Part shown: piece after piece, positions 1 through 6,424 of the stretch
How positions within the stretch are numbered: the first letter of the stretch is position 1
How the letters are laid out: the number at the start of each line of letters is the position of its first letter
From: 62-47 sp049647485
Lineage (GTDB): Bacteria > Pseudomonadota > Alphaproteobacteria > Rhizobiales > Xanthobacteraceae
DNA: 11,302 nucleotides
Assembly: GCA_049647485.1 (NCBI GenBank)
Contig: JBARXT010000147.1
Location: 1-11,302 of the forward strand
Direction: 5' to 3'
The notes under the pieces: generated by a model
What the model was told of the DNA's origin: nothing
The model's database searches: none
The model's input: the letters and a program-made list of their open reading frames with translations, nothing else
Made by a program: the position numbers and the translations under genes

Positions 1-34
1 CAGTCGCCTGCGGTTAATTCACGAGGCAGCCAAC

Positions 35-847
35 ATGACGCCGGCGCGCACTTCAGCAAGACGGGCCGGATTGACCATGCTGGCAGCGCTGATCGCGTTG
101 TCTGCGGCGCTATCGTCTGCATCGGCCGCGGACAAAGAATCCATCGCCGCACGCCAGCGCAGCCACCGCACGACCTTCACCGACAAGGACATCATCGACG
201 GCTTTCTGAAGACGACTTTCGGCGCGGAGTTTCATCTCGCCGGGCGCGTCGATCGCATCCGCAAGTACGAGATGCCGGTGCGCGTTTCCGTCAGTGGCCG
301 TCATACCCGGCGGAAACAACAGCTCGCCGCCATTGTCGCCGACATCGCGCGCCGTGTGCAGCATCTGGACATCGCGATGACGGCGGATACCGCCGTCGCC
401 AACGTCGATGTCCATCTGATCCGCGACCGCGACTTCGATGGCACCCTCGCCAAATTCTACGGCGAGGACCGCGCGCGGGAGATTCGCCAGTCGCTCGATC
501 CGCAATGCCTGTCGGGCTTTCGCAAGAACGAGGCGTTCGCCATTCAGCATTCCGACGTGTTTCTCACCGTCGACAACGGCGACTTCACCTTTCACGATTG
601 CGCCTACGAGGAACTGCTGCAATCGCTCGGGCCGATCAACGACACCGGTTCGGTGCCATGGACCATGTTCAACGACGACGTGCGAATGGGATTCTTCGAC
701 GTCTACGATCAGTATATCCTCAACATTCTCTATGACCCGCGCATCAAGGCCGGCATGACCGTCGCTGAGGTGGAAGCGGCGCTGCCGCAAGTGCTGAGCG
801 ACGTGCGCGCATGGGTCGCGAAGGTGAACGGCCTGCCGGCGAAGTGA
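35..847 (+). CDS. Secreted DUF2927-family protein, function unknown
   Basis: This 270-residue protein has a clear Sec-type signal peptide. Basic residues (RTSARR) precede a hydrophobic stretch at about residues 12-27, and a likely signal peptidase I site ASA|AD lies between residues 31 and 32. The mature part looks like a DUF2927 domain, covering about residues 45-245. The recognisable block is in the C-terminal half: a cysteine in DPQCLSGF (C158), a second in HDCAYEELLQ (C189), then LGPINDT, a MFND segment, and LYDPRIKAGM near residues 232-241. The two cysteines could form a disulfide in the periplasm, which is inference. The ATG at 35 is supported by a GAGG ribosome binding sequence at 23-26 with 8-base spacing. 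It stands alone: the next gene is on the opposite strand. No enzymatic function is known to me for this family, and none is claimed. Confidence 0.85.
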   Translation: MTPARTSARRAGLTMLAALIALSAALSSASAADKESIAARQRSHRTTFTDKDIIDGFLKTTFGAEFHLAGRVDRIRKYEMPVRVSVSGRHTRRKQQLAAIVADIARRVQHLDIAMTADTAVANVDVHLIRDRDFDGTLAKFYGEDRAREIRQSLDPQCLSGFRKNEAFAIQHSDVFLTVDNGDFTFHDCAYEELLQSLGPINDTGSVPWTMFNDDVRMGFFDVYDQYILNILYDPRIKAGMTVAEVEAALPQVLSDVRAWVAKVNGLPAK

Positions 848-927
848 ACGCGACCGGATGGATCATCCCCGCGACGACAGGGGCGACGGCAATGAATGCC
901 ATTTCCAACGAAGATCAAACTTTCGTT

Positions 928-1015
928 CGTCATGGCCGGATTTATTCCGGCCATCCACGTCTTTCTTGATGTCCCGCCAAGAACGTGGATGGCCGGGACA
1001 AGCCCGGCCATGACG
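928..1015. repeat. Long imperfect inverted repeat, alphaproteobacterial GGCCGG-type element
   Basis: Two 37-base arms (928-964 and 979-1015) are inverted copies of each other, matching at about 31 of 37 positions, around a 14-base centre. Each arm also holds its own smaller palindrome (GGCCGG ... CCGGCC), so the transcript could fold as one long hairpin or two small ones. The sequence CGTCATGGCCGG..CCATCCACGT is a very common intergenic repeat in Bradyrhizobium, Rhodopseudomonas and relatives (recalled, not searched). The minus strand encodes MAGLVPAIHV, a peptide often mis-annotated as a gene. The element lies between two convergent genes and could act as a weak bidirectional stop for transcription, but there is no T-tract. 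Confidence 0.85.
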
Positions 1016-1038
1016 GAAGCAAAATGCTTGGACCCTTA

Positions 1039-1070
1039 GCGACGGTCGAGCGTCGCACCAGCGACGTCGA
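1039..1070 (-). terminator. Weak hairpin just downstream of the isovaleryl-CoA dehydrogenase gene
   Basis: CGTCGC (1051-1056) and GCGACG (1061-1066) form a 6-base-pair stem with a 4-base loop, starting about 11 bases past the stop codon of the minus-strand gene. No run of T residues follows on that strand, so it is a poor intrinsic terminator by sequence. The larger repeat at 928-1015 lies further downstream and may help end transcription. Confidence 0.25.
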
Positions 1071-1076
1071 TAGCCC

Positions 1077-2249
1077 CTACGTCGTCTTCTCGAACAATTC
1101 GCGGCCGATCAGCATACGACGGATTTCGCTGGTGCCGGCGCCGATCTCGTAGAGCTTGGCATCGCGCAGCAGGCGGCCGGTGGGATAGTCGTTGATGTAG
1201 CCGTTGCCCCCTAGCAACTGGATCGCATCGAGCGCGCATTGCGTCGCCTTCTCGGCGGCGTAGAGGATCGCGCCGGCGGCGTCTTCGCGCGTGGTCTCGC
1301 CGCGGTCGCAGGCCTTCGCCACGGAGTACACGTAAGCGCGGCAGGCGTTCATGGTCACGTACATATCAGCGACCTTGCCCTGCACCAGTTGGAACGTGCC
1401 GATCGGTTGGCCGAACTGCTTGCGCTCGTGGACGTAAGGCACTGCGACATCGAGGCACGCTTGCATGATGCCGAGCGGCCCCGCCGCCAGCACCGTGCGT
1501 TCGTAGTCGAGGCCGGACATCAGCACGTTGACGCCGCGCCCGACCTGGCCCAGCACGTTGTCCTCCGGCACCTCACAATCCTCGAACACCAGTTCGCCGG
1601 TGTCGGAGCCGCGCATGCCGAGCTTGTCGAGTTTCTGGGCGGTCGAAAATCCCTTCATGCCCTTCTCGATCAGGAACGCGGTGATGCCGCGCGGCCCGGC
1701 GTTCGGATCGGTCTTGGCGTAAACCACCAGCGTCTCGGCGATGGGACCGTTGGTGATCCACATCTTGTTGCCGTTGAGAACGTAACGGTCGCCCTTCTTC
1801 TCGGCGCGGGTCTTCATCGACACCACGTCCGAGCCGGCGCCCGGCTCCGACATCGCCAGCGCGCCGACATGCTCGCCTGAAATCAGCTTCGGCAGATACT
1901 TGCGCTTCTGCGCCTCGTTGCCGTTGCGCCGGATCTGGTTGACGCACAGGTTGGAGTGCGCGCCGTAGGACAGGCCTACCGAAGCCGAGGCGCGCGAAAT
2001 TTCCTCCATCGCGAGGCAGTGCTCGAGATAACCGAGCCCGGCGCCGCCGTAGTCCTCCTCGACGGTGATGCCGAGCAACCCGAGCGCGCCGATCTTCGGC
2101 CACAGGTCACGCGGAAACTGATTGGTCTTGTCGATCTCGTCCGCGCGCGGCGCGATCTCGTTGGCCGAGAAATCGCGAACCGTCTCGCGGATCGCGTCTG
2201 CGGTTTCGCCGAGATCGAAATTAAACGTCGGTAGCGCGTTCGGTATCAT
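1077..2249 (-). CDS. ivd: Isovaleryl-CoA dehydrogenase (leucine catabolism)
   Basis: This 390-residue FAD flavoenzyme should oxidise isovaleryl-CoA to 3-methylcrotonyl-CoA in leucine breakdown, passing electrons to electron-transfer flavoprotein. Its length fits the family. Visible signatures are the GVTVEEDYGGAG-like block (here GITVEEDYGGAGLGY), the flavin-binding ALAMSEPGAGSD and KMWITNGP segments, and the C-terminal GGNGYINDYPTGRLLRDAK and IGAGTSEIRR blocks. The base typical of isovaleryl-CoA dehydrogenases is present in the G helix, in SGLDYERTVLAAGPLG (E250, equivalent to human E254). The usual EGT glutamate of medium-chain enzymes is replaced (GAGTSE), as expected for this subgroup. 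The start at 2249 is chosen because GGAGGAG lies 10 bases upstream; a longer reading from 2294 adds an arginine-rich, non-conserved leader. No other leucine-pathway genes (carboxylase or hydratase subunits) are beside it in this window. Confidence 0.92.
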   Translation of the reverse strand: MIPNALPTFNFDLGETADAIRETVRDFSANEIAPRADEIDKTNQFPRDLWPKIGALGLLGITVEEDYGGAGLGYLEHCLAMEEISRASASVGLSYGAHSNLCVNQIRRNGNEAQKRKYLPKLISGEHVGALAMSEPGAGSDVVSMKTRAEKKGDRYVLNGNKMWITNGPIAETLVVYAKTDPNAGPRGITAFLIEKGMKGFSTAQKLDKLGMRGSDTGELVFEDCEVPEDNVLGQVGRGVNVLMSGLDYERTVLAAGPLGIMQACLDVAVPYVHERKQFGQPIGTFQLVQGKVADMYVTMNACRAYVYSVAKACDRGETTREDAAGAILYAAEKATQCALDAIQLLGGNGYINDYPTGRLLRDAKLYEIGAGTSEIRRMLIGRELFEKTT

Positions 2250-2669
2250 CGTCAACCATCTCCTCCGCCGGACCCGGCCGCGCATTCGTCGCAACCGCTC
2301 AGTCCGTGACCGACCGCAACCATGCCATGGCCGAGGCAGCCGGAGAAACCGATTTCGTCGCCGCAGTCATCGAGAGCGGCGAAGACATGCCCGCGCCATG
2401 GACGACGTCGCTCTCGTCTCGACGCGACATCATATTTGATTGTATTTTTCAATTAATCAACTTTACCGTGCGTCGTGAAAAGTGCACCCGCCGGTTCGAC
2501 CCACCATGATACCGTATCTGTCTGGCATAAAGTCGCCACGATCCTGCCGGCGCTTTGACGCAAGAATCCCTCTAGGAATTCGCGCAGGCTGTGGAAGATT
2601 GTCTCGACCGATGCCGCTTCGTCGCGACGGCCTCGCGCCGCCATGACCACACAGGGAGCCCGTCAGGCC
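2250..2669. promoter_or_regulatory. Divergent control region between ivd and the CYP153 gene
   Basis: These 420 bases hold no convincing gene and must contain both divergent promoters. Most of it is GC-rich. The exception is an AT-rich patch at about 2428-2465, described separately. A TTGACG at 2555-2560 resembles an alphaproteobacterial -35 box for the plus-strand P450 gene, but the expected -10 position (about 2577-2583) reads AATTCGC, a poor match. On the minus strand the ivd ribosome binding sequence GGAGGAG occupies about 2260-2266. Short open frames across this region lack ribosome binding sites and run into the AT-rich patch, so I do not call them. Confidence 0.5.
2436..2460. promoter_or_regulatory. 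AT-rich inverted repeat, possible operator or promoter core
   Basis: TTGATT (2436-2441) and AATCAA (2455-2460) form a 6-base inverted repeat with a 13-base centre. An overlapping one, ATTG (2439-2442) with CAAT (2450-2453), lies inside it. This is the only AT-rich stretch in a very GC-rich region and lies between two divergent genes, the usual place for an operator. On the minus strand TTGATT could serve as a -35 box for ivd, and TACAAT (2444-2439) resembles a -10 box, but the two are not spaced to work together. The spacing does not match an FNR/FixK box (TTGAT-N4-ATCAA). Which regulator would bind is unknown. Confidence 0.35.
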
Positions 2670-3941
2670 ATGAACATCCATCGCACCATCGAGCCGGGCA
2701 AGGCCGCGCTGCAACAGGCCGCCCGCGAAGACGCCTATGCGATGCCGATCGAGGACTTCCACCCCGGCGCGCCACGCCTGTTCCGCAACGATACGCTGTG
2801 GCCGTACTTCGAGCGGCTGCGCAGCGAAGCACCGGTGCACTACTGCACCAAGGCGCCGATCGAACCATATTGGTCCGTGACCAAATACAACGACATTATG
2901 CATGTCGACACCAGCCACGGCATTTTCTCATCCGACATGCGTAATGGCGGCATCATGATCCGCGACATCGCGCCGGGCTACGACTGGCCGAGCTTCATCT
3001 CGATGGATGAGCCTCAGCACATGCCGCAGCGCAAGACCGTGATGCCGATGTTCACGCCGACCCATCTCGACGAGATGGCGAAGCTGATCCGCAAGCGCAC
3101 CCAGAAAGTCCTCGACGAATTGCCGCGTAACGAGCCGTTCGATTTCGTCGAGCGCGTGTCCATCAATCTCACCACGCAGATGCTGGCGACGCTGTTCGAT
3201 TTTCCGTGGGAGGATCGCCACAAGCTGACGCGCTGGTCGGACGTATCCACCGCGCTGCCTAAGAGCATGATTGTCGAGTCCGAGGAACAACGCCGCGACG
3301 AGTTGAACGAGTGCGCCACCTATTTCGGCAAGCTCTGGAACGAGCGCGTCAATTCCGAACCGCGCAACGATCTGCTGTCGATGATGGCGCACAGCGATGC
3401 GACGCGTCACATGAACCCCGACAACCTGATGGGCAACCTCATCCTGCTGATCGTCGGCGGCAACGACACCACGCGCAACTCGATGAGCGGCTCGGTGCTG
3501 GCGCTCAATGAATTCCCGGACGAATACGCCAAGCTGCGCGCGAATCCGGCATTGATCGAATCCATGGTGCCGGAAGTGATCCGCTGGCAGACCCCGCTGG
3601 CGCACATGCGCCGCACCGCGCTCCAGGACACCGAGATCGGCGGCAAGACCATCCGCAAGGGCGACCGCGTAGTGATGTGGTATGTCTCCGGCAATCGCGA
3701 CGACGAGGTGATCGAGCAGCCGAACGAATTCATCATCGACCGCGCGCGACCGAAGACACATATGTCATTCGGCTTCGGCATCCATCGCTGCGTCGGCATG
3801 CGGCTCGCGGAACTGCAGCTACGCATCCTTTGGGAAGAAATGCTGCAGCGCTTCGACAACGTCGAAGTGGTCGGCGAGCCGAAGCGGATTTATTCGAGCT
3901 TCGTGAAGGGCTACGAGTCGCTGCCCGTCCGGCTGTCCTGA
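2670..3941 (+). CDS. Cytochrome P450 of the CYP153 (alkane/alkyl terminal hydroxylase) type
   Basis: This is a soluble bacterial class I P450 of 423 residues. CYP153 enzymes hydroxylate terminal carbons of alkanes, fatty acids or alkyl side chains. The oxygen-binding I-helix motif is GGNDTTRNSM (from residue 263), the K-helix ExxR is EVIR (302-305), and the heme loop is FGFGIHRCVG with the thiolate cysteine at residue 374. The family call rests on GGNDTTRNSM, on the TTQMLATLFDFPWEDR block before the I helix, and on the SSFVKGYESLPVRL end, which I recall as CYP153-like. The start at 2670 is preferred because GGGAG precedes it (11-base spacing) and it gives the usual length of about 420. An in-frame ATG at 2643 has no ribosome binding sequence. 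No ferredoxin or ferredoxin reductase gene flanks it, and a strong terminator follows. The substrate cannot be read from the sequence. Confidence 0.88.
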   Translation: MNIHRTIEPGKAALQQAAREDAYAMPIEDFHPGAPRLFRNDTLWPYFERLRSEAPVHYCTKAPIEPYWSVTKYNDIMHVDTSHGIFSSDMRNGGIMIRDIAPGYDWPSFISMDEPQHMPQRKTVMPMFTPTHLDEMAKLIRKRTQKVLDELPRNEPFDFVERVSINLTTQMLATLFDFPWEDRHKLTRWSDVSTALPKSMIVESEEQRRDELNECATYFGKLWNERVNSEPRNDLLSMMAHSDATRHMNPDNLMGNLILLIVGGNDTTRNSMSGSVLALNEFPDEYAKLRANPALIESMVPEVIRWQTPLAHMRRTALQDTEIGGKTIRKGDRVVMWYVSGNRDDEVIEQPNEFIIDRARPKTHMSFGFGIHRCVGMRLAELQLRILWEEMLQRFDNVEVVGEPKRIYSSFVKGYESLPVRLS

Positions 3942-3960
3942 TTTCGTTTTGCACGCAAGG

Positions 3961-4001
3961 CGATGACCGGCGGCGCGCTCGCGTCGCCGGTCATCGTTTT
4001 T
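3961..4001 (+). terminator. Intrinsic terminator after the CYP153 gene
   Basis: A perfect 12-base-pair stem (CGATGACCGGCG at 3961-3972 with CGCCGGTCATCG at 3985-3996) is followed directly by five T residues (3997-4001). The 12-base loop can pair further (GCG with CGT). It starts 20 bases after the P450 stop codon. This is the clearest intrinsic terminator in the window and suggests that the P450 transcript is monocistronic and that the following operon has its own promoter. Confidence 0.9.
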
Positions 4002-4027
4002 CGATCTATCGCCCCAGCATAAATGTA

Positions 4028-4065
4028 TTGGCGATGCGCGGCCAAAACCGTTAGCTGCATGCAGC
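4028..4065. promoter_or_regulatory. Two small palindromes upstream of the acyl-CoA dehydrogenase operon
   Basis: In the 140 bases between the P450 terminator and the operon start there are two symmetric sites. One is TTGGC-N8-GCCAA (4028-4045), which loosely fits the T-N11-A pattern of LysR-type boxes. The other is a perfect 12-base palindrome GCTGCATGCAGC (4054-4065). They lie 78-115 bases before the GTG start, a sensible place for an operator. No regulator gene is present in the window, so this is only a positional argument. Confidence 0.3.
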
Positions 4066-4142
4066 GCGAGCCGTGAGCGATCCGTGCTGGATTTATCGCA
4101 CGCGATGCCGCACATTGCGGCCACTAGCCAATCGAGGACACC

Positions 4143-5297
4143 GTGAGCACCGAAGATTACGCAGATATCCGTGATGCCGTCGCCAAGCTTTGCGCGCAAT
4201 TCCCCGGCGAATACTGGCGCAAGCTCGACCGCGAAATGGCCTACCCCAAGGCCTTCGTCGATGCGCTGACGGAAGCCGGATATCTGTCGGTGCTGGTGCC
4301 CGAGGAATACGGCGGTTCCGGCCTCAAGCTGTCGGCGGCGGCAGCCGTGCTCGAGGAAATCCAGCGCGCCGGCTGCAACGGCGGCGGCTGCCACGCCCAG
4401 ATGTACACCATGGGCACCGTGCTGCGTCACGGCTCCGACGAACAGAAGGCGAAATGGCTGCCGAAGATCGCCAGCGGCGAATTGCGCTTGCAGGCTTTCG
4501 GCGTTACCGAGCCGACCAGCGGCACCGACACCACTTCACTCAAAACCACCGCGCGTCGCGACGGCGACCACTACATCGTCAACGGCCAGAAGATCTGGAC
4601 CAGCCGCGCCGAACATTCCGACCTGATGATACTGCTCGCGCGCACCACGCCGAAGGATCAGGTGAAGAAACGCACCGAAGGCCTGTCAGTCTTCATCGTC
4701 GACATGCGCGAAGCCAAGGGCAACGGTCTCACCATCCGCCCGATCCGCACCATGATGAACCATGCTACCACCGAAGTGTTCTTCGACAACATGAAGGTGC
4801 CGGCGGAGAATCTCATCGGCGAGGAAGGCAAGGGCTTCCGCTACATTCTTTCGGGCATGAATGCCGAACGCATCCTGATCGCCGCCGAATGTATCGGCGA
4901 CGCCAAGTGGTTTATCAACAAGGCCACCAACTACGCCAGGGACCGCGTGGTGTTCGGTCGCCCGATCGGCCAGAACCAGGGCATCCAGTTTCCGATCGCC
5001 AAGGCCTACGCATCGATGCGCGCCGCCGAACTGATGGTGCGCGAAGCCACGCGCCGCTACGAGGCGGGAATGGATTGCGGCGCCGAAGCCAACATGGCGA
5101 AGATGCTTGCCGCCGACGCCTCGTTCGAAGCGGCCAACGCCGCGATCCAGACCCACGGCGGCTTCGGCTTTGCCGAGGAATACGATATCGAGCGTAAATT
5201 CCGCGAGACACGGCTTTATTCGGTCGCGCCGATCTCCACCAACCTGATCCTGTCGCATCTCGCCGAGCACGTCCTCGGCATGCCGCGTTCGTATTGA
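4143..5297 (+). CDS. Acyl-CoA dehydrogenase family protein, first gene of a CoA-thioester operon
   Basis: This 384-residue FAD-dependent acyl-CoA dehydrogenase should introduce an alpha,beta double bond into an acyl-CoA. Family blocks are LVPEEYGGSGL (about 51-61), the flavin-binding FGVTEPTSGTD (119-129) and KIWTSRAEHSD (150-160), RDRVVFGRPIGQNQGIQF (266-283) and THGGFGFAEEYDIERKFRE (337-355). The C-terminal EGT glutamate that acts as base in medium- and short-chain enzymes is absent: the region reads RLYSVAPISTN. A glutamate is found instead at the G-helix position used by isovaleryl-CoA and long-chain enzymes (MNAERILIAAECIG, E242). The start is GTG, with GAGGA 4 bases upstream. The stop codon overlaps or nearly touches the CoA-transferase gene, so the two are probably co-translated. 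With a CoA-transferase and hydratase next to it, a branched or dicarboxylic acyl-CoA substrate is plausible. The exact substrate is unknown. Confidence 0.88.
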   Translation: MSTEDYADIRDAVAKLCAQFPGEYWRKLDREMAYPKAFVDALTEAGYLSVLVPEEYGGSGLKLSAAAAVLEEIQRAGCNGGGCHAQMYTMGTVLRHGSDEQKAKWLPKIASGELRLQAFGVTEPTSGTDTTSLKTTARRDGDHYIVNGQKIWTSRAEHSDLMILLARTTPKDQVKKRTEGLSVFIVDMREAKGNGLTIRPIRTMMNHATTEVFFDNMKVPAENLIGEEGKGFRYILSGMNAERILIAAECIGDAKWFINKATNYARDRVVFGRPIGQNQGIQFPIAKAYASMRAAELMVREATRRYEAGMDCGAEANMAKMLAADASFEAANAAIQTHGGFGFAEEYDIERKFRETRLYSVAPISTNLILSHLAEHVLGMPRSY

Positions 5298-5305
5298 GCC
5301 GCGTC

Positions 5306-6424
5306 ATGACGCTTCCGCTGGAAGGCCTCACTGTCGTCGCCGTCGAACAGGCGGTGGCGGCGCCGTTCTGCAGCTCGCGCCTGGCCGACGCCGGCGCGCA
5401 CGTCATCAAGATCGAACGCCCCGAAGGCGATTTCGCTCGCGGCTACGATGCCTTCGCCAAAGGCCAGAGCAGCTACTTCGTCTGGCTCAATCGCGGCAAG
5501 GACTCCGTCGTCATCGATCTCGCGACCGAAGCGGGACGCAAGGAACTCGAGGCACTGATCGCCGGCGCCGACGTGCTGTTACAGAACCTCAAGCCGGGCG
5601 CGATGGATAAGCTCGGTTTCGCGCGCGAACGGCTGCGCAAGGATTATCCGCGCCTCATCATCTGCACCATCTCCGGTTACGGCGACGATGGCCCCTATGC
5701 CAACCGCAAGGCCTACGATCTGCTGATCCAGGCCGAGAGCGGCCTCGCATCGATCACCGGTGGACCGGAGAGCGCGTCGCGCGTCGGCCTCTCCATCGTC
5801 GATATCGCCACCGGAGCGACGGCACATGCCGCTATTCTCGAAGCACTGATCGGGCGCTCCGTCTCAGGCAGGGGCGCGGACATCCGCATCTCGATGTTCG
5901 ACGTGATGGCGGACTGGCTCACCGTGCCGCTGATCAGCGCCGAGGCCGGCAAGTCGCCCAAGCGCATCGGCCTCGCGCATCCGTCCATCGCGCCCTACGG
6001 CGTTTTCACCTCGAAGGACGGCAAGGACATCCTGATCTCGATCCAGAACGAGCGCGAGTGGAAGAAGCTTTGCGCGGACGTGATGGAGCAGCCGGCGCTA
6101 CCCGACGATCCGCGCCTTGCCAACATGGTCGAGCGAGTCCGTAATCGCGAACTGACCGACCGCCTCGTCGGCGAGGCCTTCGCGTCGATGACGCGCGACA
6201 CGCTGCTGCAACGCCTCGACAAGGCTGATATCGCATTCGCCGAAGTCAACACCATGGACGACCTCTCGAAACATCCGCACCTGCGGCGGATCGAGGTGGA
6301 TTCGCCGAACGGCAAACTCACCTATCCGGCGCCCGCCGCCATCGTGATGAATGAGGCGCGCCGCTATGGCGCGGTGCCCGCCATCGGCCAGCACAGCAAT
6401 GCCCGCGCGGAGAAAAAGGCATGA
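5306..6424 (+). CDS. Class III CoA-transferase (CaiB/BaiF), itaconate/mesaconate CoA-transferase-like
   Basis: This family III CoA-transferase of 372 residues would move CoA from a donor such as succinyl-CoA to a free acid. The N-terminal block EGLTVVAVEQAVAAPFCSSRLADAG, the IKIERPEGDFARGYD segment, FVWLNRGKDSVVIDL and the GYGDDGPYANRKAYDLLIQAESG region are typical of the family. The catalytic aspartate that forms the acyl anhydride is in SIVDIATGA (D166, equivalent to D169 of formyl-CoA transferase). The segment through RPEGDFARGYD resembles itaconate CoA-transferases as I remember them. I take ATG 5306, 8 bases past the upstream stop, as start because the family usually begins MxLPLEGL. A TTG at 5294 would overlap the upstream stop by four bases (TTGA). 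Neither start has a strong ribosome binding sequence, which fits translational coupling. Its stop overlaps the next start as ATGA. Confidence 0.88.
   Translation: MTLPLEGLTVVAVEQAVAAPFCSSRLADAGAHVIKIERPEGDFARGYDAFAKGQSSYFVWLNRGKDSVVIDLATEAGRKELEALIAGADVLLQNLKPGAMDKLGFARERLRKDYPRLIICTISGYGDDGPYANRKAYDLLIQAESGLASITGGPESASRVGLSIVDIATGATAHAAILEALIGRSVSGRGADIRISMFDVMADWLTVPLISAEAGKSPKRIGLAHPSIAPYGVFTSKDGKDILISIQNEREWKKLCADVMEQPALPDDPRLANMVERVRNRELTDRLVGEAFASMTRDTLLQRLDKADIAFAEVNTMDDLSKHPHLRRIEVDSPNGKLTYPAPAAIVMNEARRYGAVPAIGQHSNARAEKKA

Noticed and set aside
730..1011. Minus-strand open frame beginning MAGLVPAIHV
   Set aside because: It starts inside the intergenic palindromic repeat and then runs antisense into the DUF2927 gene; this is a known kind of repeat-derived artefact.
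2306..2509. Small plus-strand open frame (67 codons) with GC-rich codons in its first half
   Set aside because: The GTG start has no ribosome binding sequence, the second half runs through the AT-rich promoter-like patch, and I recognise no family. It could be chance in a GC-rich leader.
2522..2536. TGGCAT...CGCC resembling a sigma-54 -24/-12 promoter before the P450
   Set aside because: The GG-to-GC spacing is one base short and the -12 element lacks TTGC, so it does not fit the consensus.
2643..2669. Upstream ATG start for the P450 (9 extra residues)
   Set aside because: No ribosome binding sequence lies before it; the ATG at 2670 has GGGAG upstream and gives the usual family length.
2928..3761. 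Long minus-strand open frame (277 codons) opposite the P450 gene
   Set aside because: It is antisense to a clear P450 with intact motifs, and its histidine/arginine-rich composition is typical of shadow frames in GC-rich DNA.
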